Assembly (NCBI GenBank): GCA_905250115.1
Contig: CAJNOI010000049.1
Span: 192,617 to 256,616 of the forward strand
DNA: 64,000 bases
Direction: 5' to 3'
Source of the DNA: Adineta steineri
Taxonomy: Eukaryota; Rotifera; Eurotatoria; Adinetida; Adinetidae
The notes under the pieces are model-generated. The model saw only the letters and a list, made by a program, of their open reading frames with translations, did not search any database and was not told the DNA's origin. Below, piece after piece: positions 11,977 through 23,309 of the stretch (its first letter is position 1; each line of letters begins with the position of its first letter). The position numbers were made by a program, and so were the translations under genes.

Positions 11977-14177
11977 ATTTCACTATATATTAGTCTCTAA
12001 TATTGCAAAAAAATCCATAAAGCTTATGTAGATAATATATCAGTAACGATAATAAAATATCAGATCATTTAAAATTATTATTACTCATTCTTTGTAAGTG
12101 TCAAAATAACAGTAGTCAATTCACAGTTATTACATACTACCATACACAAAGTTACCACGGTAATAAAAACTGTCATTTCAGAATTTCAGAAGTAATTTTT
12201 ATGTGTGCACTCAGTTACTTTTTTTATTCGAGCTTGATTCGATGCAAGGTCGAGTCTACTTTTGTGGCAATATTTGTTTAGCAAGTATGAAGAAAATTGA
12301 TTAGTTGTACTTAAAACTTGAAATGATTTTCTTTCGACCATGCTGTCTTACCTATTCATTTGATGAAATTATGTTTTTCATAAGGAATCTGTGATTTTTC
12401 ATTCTCTTTAAAACTGAATATATTTTTTAGTTTATTGTAAAGAAAAGAAAGCGTAGAGATGTATCAGGTTCCTTGAAAAATAAATACGAAAATTATTATG
12501 AATATATAAGCATTGATAATAATTGAATCAAAGTATTTATTTGTAGATAAATATAATCCAAACAATACTAATGTTATAAATTTAACATACTGTTTTGTCA
12601 GTGTTACAGTAAAATGATGTTTAATTCAAATGAACAACATATACCATCTAAGAAATTATTAGGTCTAGATGCACTGTATTATCTCCTTGGAAATATGTCT
12701 GCTTGCTTGCAATTATTTATTAATAAAATAACTGAAACAGAATGAGAATATCCTCACTCGACAAATGTAAACTTGCGGTGTATTATTTGTTCTTTTAAAT
12801 TAAAGATACAAAAGAAACATTTTTTATATGAAAGTAATTACACATTCTGATAGTGCTTTAAATTCTCTGCCATTCTATATATTTTTGTCGTATCATATAT
12901 TTATATGCTAAATAATGATTCAACTGTCGATTGAGAATGCCTTGATTGTGTTTCAATAATTTTTTTAATAAATAAATGCAAGAAAACTGACATCTTTTCA
13001 AAACGATAGAGAATTTCAAGCGCTATCACTAATGAAAACCTTATTTTGTAGACGCTGACAAAACGATGTGTTTGGAAATCTAATCATGAGAGTGTCCACA
13101 TTACATTCAATTTATTTCAATATAAGTATAAGCTATTATATATATACAAAATGTTTAAAAAGCCCATGTGCTTTTATATTGCCAAAATATTTGAAATATC
13201 GACTGAAACTATTTCTTTTTCCAGAGGTATACATATGTAAAGCTTTAAAAATAATAATTGTGTGAATACATAAAAGTAACTTCGATCATTAAAATAGAGA
13301 GCAATTTTTTTGACAATAATGAAAAGAAAAATATAATGAACAAGATTTATATGAATAATTCGTGGTTTATTGATAATTACTCTGTTTTTTATTAATAGAA
13401 TGATTGATATGAGTTTAAATTAGAGGCCTGCGAGACAGGCCCGAGTTGTAAACCTCGATTTCAAAACCTATCGTAGTTTAATTTAAAAAGAGGAAAGAAT
13501 CTTTTATACTAATAATATCCATCAGCACTTCAATTTTAATAGTATATTCAAGCGAAGAAAATCTTCTGGAATATTCATAATCATTTTTAGCAATTTAAAT
13601 GGTTTTGAACAAGTTTTTTCCTTTCGTATACTTACATTTTAATAACATATAAGAGGCACAAATAATTAAACACTTCTTTTTTTTTTTGCACAATTTTTTA
13701 TATTTTAATTAAAGTAAGAAAAAATCTACCAGGAAAATATAAATGTAACTGTTTACTATTTTTTATAGTTATACTGCAGTAGATAAATCAATCAGAATTT
13801 ATAAAAGGTCATCTGAAGGACCTTTATAAATAATATCTTTTGATCATTTACATATATATTTTTTTTTATAAAGAAGATAATTGTTTGAAAACAAATCAAT
13901 AGATTGAAATATAACTTTTAAAATGGTATATATTCTATATTTATTAATGATAAAATGTAAAACAAATAATTTCAACTAGATAATAAAACAGATAAAAAAA
14001 GCAGCTTAAATGTCTATAAAATGTTCTCATTTTGCTTGTTTTCTATCATTGTCGAAGAAGTAGAGAAGAATAGTTAATCTTACATTTATATATAATTTCA
14101 TTGTTGTAAAATATTTTCTTCTCATTATTTTCTTAACGTCTTTTAAAGATATACATATATATTATTCATATTTTTTT
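11977..14177. other. Intergenic region with one orphan coding-like stretch
   Basis: This is mostly AT-rich spacer. The only coding-like piece is 12614-12745, reported separately. A short GC-rich inverted repeat, GCCTG-CGAGA-CAGGC, lies near 13425-13440. It does not fold as a tRNA by eye. Confidence 0.55.
12614..12745 (+). CDS. Short orphan open frame, 43 residues
   Basis: This ATG-to-TGA frame is preceded by an AG that could be an acceptor. Its composition is protein-like, unlike the surrounding AT-rich noise (start MMFNSNEQHIPSKK, then LLGLDALYYLLG). No homology is recognised. It may be a lone exon, the relic of a lost gene, or chance. Nothing nearby supplies a partner exon. Confidence 0.2.
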   Translation: MMFNSNEQHIPSKKLLGLDALYYLLGNMSACLQLFINKITETE

Positions 14178-15794
14178 TTATTTCTTATCATTATTTGCTA
14201 TTACTCGTGCCATAATTACAAGAATATCATCTGGTTTAACATAAAAACGAACAGCATGATTAACTAAATCATTAGCTACATGTTTTAATGAATGATTCTA
14301 AAATGAAACAAAAACAATATTTAATATCAATTAAAAATCAAAACTACATATATGTACTTTAGATATCATTCTTTCAATTAATCGATCAGGTACATTGTCA
14401 AATAGACCATCTGTAGACAGAATAATTATATCATCTAATTCTAATTGAAAATTTTGACAAATAGCATCAAGACTCCTAAATAAAAATCAATGATAATAAA
14501 TGACTATAAGATGATATATCTATGGTATATTTCAAGGAAAGAATATTTTTAGAGCCTTGTTGTCTATCTATGATTGTGACATATTGAAGGTTCAAACGAA
14601 GAAATTAGAAAAATTTCTTATATGATAATAGTTATAATGTCATATTACAAGGAAAAAAACTTACGATATTTGAGTATAATTGAGACCTTTCTTTTTTAAT
14701 GATGCTGTCCAGGGATAAACATCCAATTGTCTTGGACAATCACCATTCATTTTTTGTGAACGTGATCGATAAACAACATGACCTTTTCGAATAATAACGT
14801 AACCTGAATCACCAATATTTACTGAATGAAGTTGACCTGTATGACAATCAAAACCAACAACACAGGCTGTAGCACTACCTAAATTAGTTTCGAGAGGAAC
14901 AAAATTTTTTTAAATGTATCATCAATTAGAAAAAAAAGATATATTACCAAAGCAATTTTCAGTTTGAACACAATCAAATGCATGACATAGAAGACGTTTG
15001 GGTTCTTCAGCTAAATATTTTCCTGAGTCGGCTAATTTTGAGCAATTACGCATTAATGATTCAGAGAATAGACGAGGATCAAAACCGTACATTAAATTAC
15101 CACCGGCACCATCAGAAATTCCTAAAATGAAATTAAAAAGTTCGTATTAATTTTTCAAAATGAAAAGAAAATTACCTAGAAAATTTTGTTTTTTAGATCG
15201 TATTGTAAATCCAGCATCGTCTCCAAAACATCCATTAGTTAAAGAAAAATTTTCATTTGGTACTGGTAATCGTGTATTTTTTTTCATACCACATGTTGCA
15301 AATTCAAGAGAAAGTGCTTGTTTATCATTAGTGGCTATAGATGTTGCTGGTTTTTCATGAGCTGGTTTCGTATGATGATGATGATGTCGTCGATAATGAT
15401 GATGATATCGATAAATATCAGCTAATGGTTGAGAATGTTCAGATGGTTTAACACGTTCAGTAGAAAATTTATCCGAATAAAAATCATCTGTAATATCAAC
15501 ATAATCTTGTTGTTGATGACGATGTGTAAATGAATTACTAAAGATTTTAGTTAAATCTGGGGATGAAATTTCTTGAATAGTTTTTTTATTAACTATTGAT
15601 TTTGAACATGGTTGATTGTAACGATTAAGATAATGTTTAAGATTTTCAACATCAGCATCAGTTAATTTACAACTTGAGCGATGAATAAGTTTTTTTGTTG
15701 GTGAGATTTTAACAACATCTTTACCAATATCATCTAAACCGATGATTTCGAAGTGTACATCAGGCATAATTGTTTTACTTCTGACACAAGACAA
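14178..15794 (-). CDS. PP2C-family phosphatase, PPTC7-like, with long N-terminal insert
   Basis: This is a metal-dependent Ser/Thr phosphatase of the PP2C family, closest to mitochondrial PTC7/PPTC7. Exons, in transcript order, are 15794-15176, 15121-14948, 14878-14665, 14475-14358 and 14297-14178; the product is about 414 residues (PPTC7 is near 300). Visible PP2C motifs are CFGDDAGF, GISDGAGG (metal-binding Asp), SATACVVGFD, VNIGDSGYVIIR, IILSTDGLFDNVPD and KPDDILVIMARV. About 185 residues before the catalytic core are unusual: a charged or polar segment with a His-rich run (YRYHHHYRRHHHHHTKP) at about residues 128-144. Translation could also begin at the second Met (15767). No clear mitochondrial presequence is visible at either start, so location is uncertain. 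Confidence 0.88.
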
Positions 15795-16509
15795 CCTTTA
15801 GTCAATGTTATTGGCTGGCCTCCATAGTGTTAATCTAGAATGATGAAGTGTTTTTGTTGTTGATTCGGTGAAATATTTCTATCTGTATCTTCCTATGTGA
15901 ATAAATTTGTCTGTGTTGCTTGATTGATTCAGCAGAACGAGGAGCGAAAAGAGAAAAAAAAGAGAGTGAACGTATGTGAAAGGGTAGAATCATTCGACCG
16001 GAACAATAATAAGTATAACATTTACATATAAATGGTCAGAGCATATTCTTCGTCTCTTTTCTTCTCTCTATCTCTTTTTTTCCCATGTCCGATCAATGAT
16101 AATGTATACAAGATGTTGTATGAGAAATAAAATATCTTCACATACAATGACCTTGTTTGATATATAAATGTCGATAAGTGAAGTTACAATTAATTGTATA
16201 GATCATTAGATGACACATGTTCTTTTTCGTTGATAAAAAGAATAAATTTCATTTTATTACGTACTGATAAATATTTCTTTGAAAAATATTCATTATATAT
16301 TACATAAAGTTATCATAAACAATATTTAATTATACTATGTCTTCTAAAAAAATATCTCGCTTTCTATGTTTCGATCATCAAGAATGAAGCATTGAAGGTT
16401 TAAGATATACTAGTATACGTAGAAATAATATAAGAACAAAATATTTTCACTGGGATATGTAGTTTATTAATTCAAAAAGAAAAAAGAATTGTACATTTTT
16501 TTTCTTCAC
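15795..16509. other. Intergenic region
   Basis: This holds the probable divergent 5' flank of the phosphatase gene and the 3' flank of the secreted-protein gene. It is AT-rich with scattered CT-rich tracts (about 16055-16085). No gene is seen. Confidence 0.6.
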
Positions 16510-17261
16510 TTAAAAATCTTTTGTAGCACAATGAAGATAAACAGCTGCATCATGAAGAGCTTCAGGTGTATAATAATGAAGAAGATCGTTTTTCCAGAAA
16601 TCCCATGATACTGAATCAACTAATTTTGGAACTGGACGATCGAGTAATGTAATTGGTGTGCCAGATTCATAGTGGGCTGCAATCCATTGAACAGCTTTAA
16701 GAACACCGTTTGATTGAACATCCAAAACACATTTGCAAACAGCTGATGATGGTTTTGGTGAAAGTTCACTAACTTCTTTTTGAAGACGAAGCCATAAATC
16801 CCACATATGAAATTTATGAACAAGTCGTTCTGTTGATGACCAATGTTTACCAAGACCATCATCTGATTTACCAACCATAGCGAGAATCTAATAATATAGA
16901 ATGAATAATAAGTAAACTATTTTATTTTATATTTAAATAAAAATAAACTCACTTTATCAATCATATTCATGGTAAAGCCAAAATAATCTGTTGGAAGTGG
17001 ATCATTTGGTGCATACATAAGAACTTTAATTCCTTCTTTGTCATGAAGATTGTGATTAACAGTTGGAATTGTATTATGTTCATTGGCATTAGGATTGAAG
17101 AGTTGTAAACCTTGAACAGTCATTGAATGTATAGCATGGGCAATGCTTACATTTAAAGCTGGTGATAAGCCAGCAGCACGTAATTGCATTGCACATCGTG
17201 GATGAGCAATACCATTAGCTACAGCTAAAGTAGCAAGGAAAAGAGCAATAAATGCTTTCAT
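16510..17261 (-). CDS. Secreted protein of unknown function, 228 residues
   Basis: Two exons, 17261-16953 and 16887-16510, are joined in phase 0. A clear signal peptide (MKAFIALFLATLAVANG) precedes a mature chain of about 210 residues. The chain has Cys near the N-terminus and CKC near the middle, a potential N-glycosylation site (LNVS), and a Trp-rich centre (HKFHMWDLWLRLQKE). A later block reads AVQWIAAHYESGTPITLLDR, and the end is YLHCATKDF. The helical, Trp/His-containing composition does not match a family I know. It is probably an extracellular protein. The signal peptide and balanced codon use argue that it is a real, expressed gene. Confidence 0.75.
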
Positions 17262-18370
17262 TGTTGTGTTTGTTGCTTGTTTCTATATTCGTAAAGATAA
17301 ATGATAATGAAATGAATGTAATCTTCATCGAACTTACTTTGTTTTATACTGTGAGAAATATGAAAGATGCACGTTGCTTTTAAATGCAAATATATGATGA
17401 TACGAACACAAAAATAAAGATAAGATATCAAATTGCATTTAGGTGTTGGATGATATAGCATAAAATAGAAAACCTTTGATATCTGTACCAACATTGTCAT
17501 GATTAAATAAAAACTTCGTTGCATTTTAAAAGTGATGATGTATGAGAAGAAAAAAAAACTGCGTAGATTAATCAGTACTTGAATTATTATTTAATGTACT
17601 TTTATATATATAAACTTGGATTCTACTGAGTAGGAAGCGTAGATGGTATGTAAGAAGTTATGTTTGAAAATAGTCTATATGATTATATGAGATATCAAAA
17701 CTAGTATACCATTGATAAATAGTTTAACCTGGAAGTTTCAAGTGATATAATAAAATTTTGCACTCTGAAATTATTCAAAGAATACCGAAAGACCTTTCCT
17801 TATACACTTTAATTGATATCTGCATGTTTATCATTCAATCTTCGAAGGTATCGAATTAGTTCTACTAATATATTAACATAATTTTTATTGTTTAGTTGAG
17901 AAAAAATAATTTTGTTCGATTTATCAATATATTTTTCTAACATCATTATTATGTTATATTTTGACAACATAAGTATACTTAATTATATGTCTATACATTA
18001 GCTTTAGTTTAACTATTTTAGAGTACGCATGAATACTCCTGTTGATTTTATCAAACAACATAAATAAATGATTACTTCTCATATGACTACTATTAGTAAT
18101 ATTTTGCCTATTATTCAAGGTACTATACTAATAAATTGATGATAATATAAACTTTTAAATTTGACATTTTCTATTATATTCATTGGTTACTACATTATTA
18201 AATAAATTTATTCTAAGAAATGTATAAAGAAATTTTTACGATACATCAAATATCAATTAGATTTAATAGATGAGTGTATCATGCTATTTTTAGTGAAGAT
18301 GTTTAATAAACATCTGTTTAAACCGAAAAAAAACGACATTTAAAAGTTAAACAAAAAAAAAAGAATCTAT
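17262..18370. other. Intergenic region
   Basis: AT-rich spacer between two minus-strand genes. It contains the promoter side of the secreted-protein gene and the 3' side of the peptidase gene. No coding or repeat structure is recognised. Confidence 0.6.
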
Positions 18371-20084
18371 CTAAGGATAAAGCCATTGATTAAGATCTTG
18401 CAATTGTGCAAGATAATCAATAGAATAAGCAGCAGCTTTAACCATGTGAAGATAAGCAAATGTATTAAGATTTTCTAATGTATCACATTTGCTATGATAA
18501 CATGGATCTAGAGGTGTATTTACCATTCCAGCTAATGTTGAACCTAATAGTTTATAATACCGATCTCGTTGTTCTTGACTTTTAATATCATCAGCACCGG
18601 TAAATAATCCACCGCAAGCAATACCTTCAGCTAAAAAGGGTCCATAATCACTTCGACCACTAAATTCAGTATGATCCCATGGTAGATGATTTCGATCAAA
18701 ATAATCACTAAATAAAGTTGTTAATCGATTACTACCGGGCAGAGCACGTAGTGGAGTTGTTACATTATCAGCTGTTTTACCATCATAAATACCAAAAATA
18801 AAATTTGGTGAAGCTAACATATCAAAATTTAGATTCACAGAATATAATTCAAGAGAACCATCAACTTTAGCTTTTTGTACAAAATCTTTGGCACCTAATA
18901 GACCAGCTTCTTCTCCGCCCCACCAACAAAATTTTATACGAGAATGCATATTTTTGGCATAATTTGAATAAACAAGTAATCGAGCTAAATTAAGTGCAAT
19001 TGCTAATGTACCTGCCATTCCGCTACCATTATCATTTAAACCCGGACCTAACAAAACAAACACAATATTATTATCCTATATTATTAAATTTAATTTTACC
19101 TGCTGCTACACTATCACTATGACTACCAACTACAATAGTTCGATTAGGATTTCCTGATTTCGTATCTGCACATACGTTAGTTACAATCATAGGTGGAAGC
19201 GATTGAAATTCTATACGCAAATAAATACGAGTAATATTTTCTACAATAAGACGCTTGCCAGTTCCATATGAAAGAAATAATGTTGGTATAGTAGTATTTC
19301 TTGGTGCTCGAGTACCATTTAATGGTTGAAAACGGTCATTTGTTAGTCCATCATTATACATAAGAAATGCACTAACATTTTTACGCATTGCCAAAAATAT
19401 TTTTTCATAAAATGTACAATTACCACGTAAAACTAAAGCTACATCGCCGGGTTTTGTCATATTCCAATCTTGTATATCACAACCTAGACGAGCAACATAT
19501 GACAATGGTCGACCATCGATTATTGACCAATTCCGAGCTTCACGAGATCGATCCATAATAACAAAATCTTTTGGATATGTAAATATTGATGTATTCGATG
19601 TATTTGGTAAAATCATAATTATAGAATTCTTAGAAGGTTCAAAACGAGGAACAGGAAAATAATATTTCTGAACAATAAAACTACTTTCTTTATTTAATTG
19701 TGCCGTTAGATAATCAATAGTTTTATTAAATGAAACTGTTCCAATAGCACGACTTTGAAATTGACGAAGATGAATAAGCATATGTTCAAGTAGAATCGAG
19801 TCAACTAATGAATTATTTGTTGTTAATGACTGATTAGCAATAGTTGATGTTGGTTGAATAGGTACTGTAGAATAAGAAGGAATTTTTGAAAGAATAACTG
19901 CTACAATAATAAGAATAGTTAGTAGAAGAAGAACAAGAATACTAAATGGGCCATATTTCGTAAGACATTGATTTTTTTTCTTAGTAACTGATTGTAATGA
20001 TGTACCAGATGAAATAGGAACCATAGTTAGATTATCCATGGAAGATGTTGCAAATTGAGTTTGAAGAACTATACCTTTATCCAT
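18371..20084 (-). CDS. M28-family zinc metallopeptidase with PA domain and N-terminal membrane anchor
   Basis: This is a two-zinc aminopeptidase-type M28 enzyme, probably a type II membrane ectoenzyme. Exons 20084-19100 and 19047-18371 encode about 553 residues. A cytosolic tail of about 45 residues precedes one membrane helix (SILVLLLLTILIIVAVIL). The ectodomain has several Asn-X-Ser/Thr sites and a PA-like insert (GDVALVLRGNCTFYEKI). The M28 core follows: VGSHSDSVAAG with the first zinc His/Asp, GLNDNGSGMAG with the bridging Asp, WWGGEEAGLLGAKDF with the catalytic Glu pair, LNFDMLASPN, SGRSDYGPF, and the late zinc His in CYHSKCDTLENL. All expected ligands appear to be present, so activity is expected. 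The substrate is unknown. Confidence 0.92.
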
Positions 20085-20475
20085 TGTTATACGAAAAAAA
20101 GCTATGATGTTTAATTTTATATTTTGATAGAAGTTTTTTTTTCTAGTTGAATGTTACGATTTATGCAATATATCCTTTCTTATCTATTCAATCAATCGAT
20201 ATAATGTCATTCGAAAGTTTATCGATTATTTTAACATATGGAAAAAGGAAGATGAATAAGTGAAAATGTCTTTCCAGTCAATATTTGATTTTTATACAAC
20301 AAATTGATCAGATTTAATTTTCTATCGTTAACATCTCCATCTAAATCAAGAGTAATGATTAAAAACAAGTTCTCGTCTTCTAATAATCAATTATATAAAA
20401 TATCTTATTGATTTTGTCTATTCTAATTTTTATATTATTATAAAATCATATTTGAAATAATTTACAAGAAAAAAT
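20085..20475. other. Intergenic region
   Basis: Short AT-rich spacer, probably the 5' flank of the peptidase gene and the 3' flank of the TIL-domain gene. Nothing else is seen. Confidence 0.55.
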
Positions 20476-20783
20476 TTAACATTCAATTTCTTGTATACAT
20501 AGACTATTCTCATCATGTTGTCGTACATAACCATTAATACAAAAACAACCAATAACACACATTTGATGACATTGCTTTTGAGGTATTTGAATATCAGCAC
20601 ATGTTCGTTGACATTCTATACCACAGTCTTCATATTGTTCATTAGGACCACATGTTCCATTATAAAGAACTAATAAAATATTTTTTAAAACGTTTTAATT
20701 ATTAATAATCACTTACCTCTACTTTTAATAAATACAATTATAATAAGAGTCTAAACTATGAAACTTATACGTAAATATATCAT
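20476..20783 (-). pseudogene. TIL-domain (trypsin-inhibitor-like) cysteine-rich peptide with in-frame stop
   Basis: Two exons, 20783-20717 and 20669-20476, are joined by a 47-bp GT-AG intron. The second exon encodes a ten-cysteine TIL domain: TCGPNEQYEDCGIECQRTC, then KQCHQMC, IGCFCINGYV, LC and a final EC before the stop. This spacing is typical of secreted serine-protease inhibitors. The first exon gives a signal-peptide-like start (MIYLRISFIV, then TLIIIVFIKSR), but the two halves are separated by an in-frame TAG at 20753-20751. The mature domain is intact, so the damage is a single codon. It may be a recent nonsense mutation, a sequencing error, or a mis-modelled upstream exon. Confidence 0.6.
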
Positions 20784-21779
20784 ATTTAATTGATAATATT
20801 AAAAACCAATTGTGTCTATAAGCACACAAGTTCTCTATCAAATGAATCAATAAAATATAACATTTATTGATTTTTCATCGACCTGGGTGGGTTCAGTCAA
20901 AATTGAAAAAATACTTCAATCAAAAACTATTTCTGGTCGATCTAAATTAACAAAAATAATTCAAGATTCTAGCAGGTTTATTTATTACTGGTTGATCTTT
21001 ATCAATCTTATTTCGAAATTTAAATGAATTTAATGGTAGCGATGATTGTATAGCTGAATTTTAAATTTGATAAATATATTTATCGTTTTTTTTAGACAGC
21101 GTAGTTGTAACTGTGACAGATCGAGTTATCGCTGTATTTTTTATAAACGAATTTCATCAATGTAGTAATTATCACGAAGCTAATAAACCGATGATTATGC
21201 AGTTTTCAATCAAAATATTTAGAATATATTATATGATGGCCAGGACCCGGACGAGCGGGGTAGTGTACACCCCCTTTATAATTGGAAAATTTTGTTTTCT
21301 TTTTGGCGATGGGAGCTGACTTGGAACAAATTTTGCTCTAAATACCCTACTACATCCCTCCAAGAATTTTTACACTCTTTCAAACCCCCGCTGTGCTCCT
21401 CCAATCTTAGACCCTTCGCGTAGGCTCTGATGATGGTGACATCTTTCAGAATCAATAGTATTTTAAATGTACAAGGTATATGGAATACAGAAGCCAATCA
21501 GTTTATTAGTCTTCTTCGTTCTTCGGTTTCGATTTCATCCAATTACCATGACCCTATCAATGTACTAACTAACTTTACTTTTTTTCATAACTACATTATT
21601 TATTGAAAAAAAGTGTATAATCGATTATTTACAAGTAAATTCATACGTATGAAAGAAATCATTCTTTGACATTTCATTTATGAACAACTGAATCTTTTCT
21701 TTTGGAATGAATAAATAAATAAAACAAACTATATCTATAGTAGAACATTGTTTTGGAAAAAAAATTGGTTTTCTTTTAG
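20784..21779. other. Intergenic region, partly repeat-like
   Basis: This spacer contains a patch with higher GC than its surroundings at about 21238-21430, including the near-palindrome GGGGTAGTGTACACCCC. It may be a decayed mobile element, though no matching termini or target duplication were found. An acceptor-like sequence (ttcttttag) immediately precedes the ATG at 21780, suggesting a 5' UTR intron. Confidence 0.4.
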
Positions 21780-22610
21780 ATGGCTTTCATTATTAGTCGT
21801 TCATTACGACCAATTTCTACAACTCTTTTCAATTATTCATCTAAACTGTTGTCTTCGAATTATGTACGTTCTACTTCTTCTAATCATCATCCAATGATGT
21901 TAATGGATCTTCCTCGTATAGTTTATCCCAATTTATTTTTGACAATAAAAAATTTCTTTTCTCGAATGATTATTAGTGGATATTTTGATCAAACATTTGC
22001 TATAAAACCATTTTCTGAAGGTGCTCGACAAGCGATAACAGTTGTTTCACATCTTATTAGTAATGGTCAATTTGATGATCTTTCTGGATTTGTAACACGA
22101 GAGGTAGACAAAAAACACTTTATTTTAAATAAACAAAATATGATAATGATAACCAACAAACTAGGTTATCAATGAAGTAAAACAAAATTATGAAAAATTA
22201 TCATCTGAACAAAAACAAAAGATTGCTATTGATGAATCCGAAATTGTTTTTACTTATCCATATTTAATTGGTATTATTATGGATGATCAAACAAGTAAAA
22301 TATTCTTTTCTTAAAAAATTTAATTATTAATATTTTAAATTATTATTTAGATAATCGTTTAGTTGAAATAACAATGATATTTCATATTTTAAAAGATCGT
22401 GATGCATATCGACAAGAAATGCTTAATGCTACAGGTAATGTTGCATCAAATTGGACATCAGCAGTTAAAAAAATGCGCGATAATATTATTGTTTGCAATT
22501 ATAAATTTTTACGTGATATGAGTAAAAATGCAAAAGATGATAGTTGGACTATAAGTGGACTTAATCATTGGCAACCAAGTGAATATGAACAGCAGCAAAA
22601 ACAAGAATAA
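21780..22610 (+). CDS. MAIP1: MAIP1-like mitochondrial matrix protein (m-AAA protease interacting protein)
   Basis: Exons 21780-22103, 22165-22294 and 22351-22610 encode about 237 residues (human MAIP1 is about 290). The N-terminus is Arg/Ser-rich and lacks acidic residues (RSLRPISTTLFNYSSKLLSS), as in a mitochondrial presequence. The conserved block is recognisable: GYFDQTFAIKPFSEGARQA, VVSHLISNGQFDDLSGFVTREV, ELVFTYP-like ESEIVFTYPY, and a C-terminal DDSWTISGLNHWQPSE that matches the family's WTI-x-x-x-EHW-like end. In mammals this protein binds the m-AAA protease and guides EMRE handling for the calcium uniporter; that role is transferred from the family. The match is from recognition of motifs, without an alignment. 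Confidence 0.75.
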
Positions 22611-23309
22611 CAACAACAACATTATTATATTTTTTTGTATTATAAAAGATTTTTCTCTTACTTATTTAGAATGTTTAGAAGTCTTATTTTGTTTTTGATG
22701 ATAATAAAAAAAACAAGTCAAGAGAAATCAGAAGAAAAATCTTAATATTTTATGTTTTCAGATTGTTTTTGATAATATTTATCTTATTTTCTTTATATAT
22801 TATACGGTAATAAGTCATATAAAACAATAGTGATATAAAAGAATTTTATCATATATATCATTATTGATTAGATTTAGATTGTACTAGGTAATCCTAATAT
22901 TAATCGAATACAACTATGCGAAAAACTAACATTTTTAAATGGATAACTTTAATCCAGTAGGAGACTAATTCTATTAAGTATCAGTATGATTAGAAAATCT
23001 GACGCTTATTAATTCCTCCAAGTATTTGTTGGGAATGAGACATTCCACATCAACTTTTCATTACGATTCCCTGTAGCAGATGTTCGTAATGAAATTTGTT
23101 TAGGAAAAAAATCATTTCCAGACACCCAGTCATATGTCCGGTAGTTTGGAATACCTAGTGCGAAATGTCTTTGTCCCGTTCAAGTTAAAATATTATAGAG
23201 TTTATTAGATATATGCTTCAAACAATCTGTTTATAATCTTAACTAATTCTATAGTCGTAAATAAGAATTTTTTTCATTATTCAATATTTATTCTTTAATT
23301 ACAGATCTA
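22611..23309. other. Intergenic region
   Basis: AT-rich spacer. An inverted pair, ACTAGGTAATCC near 22884-22895 and its near reverse complement GGAATACCTAGT near 23144-23158, could mark an old short transposon. The evidence is weak. An acceptor-like ttacag lies just upstream of the ATG at 23310. Confidence 0.4.

Noticed and set aside
13420..13480. Possible tRNA or structured RNA around a GC hairpin
   Set aside because: There is only one short stem; no acceptor stem, T-loop or anticodon arrangement was found.
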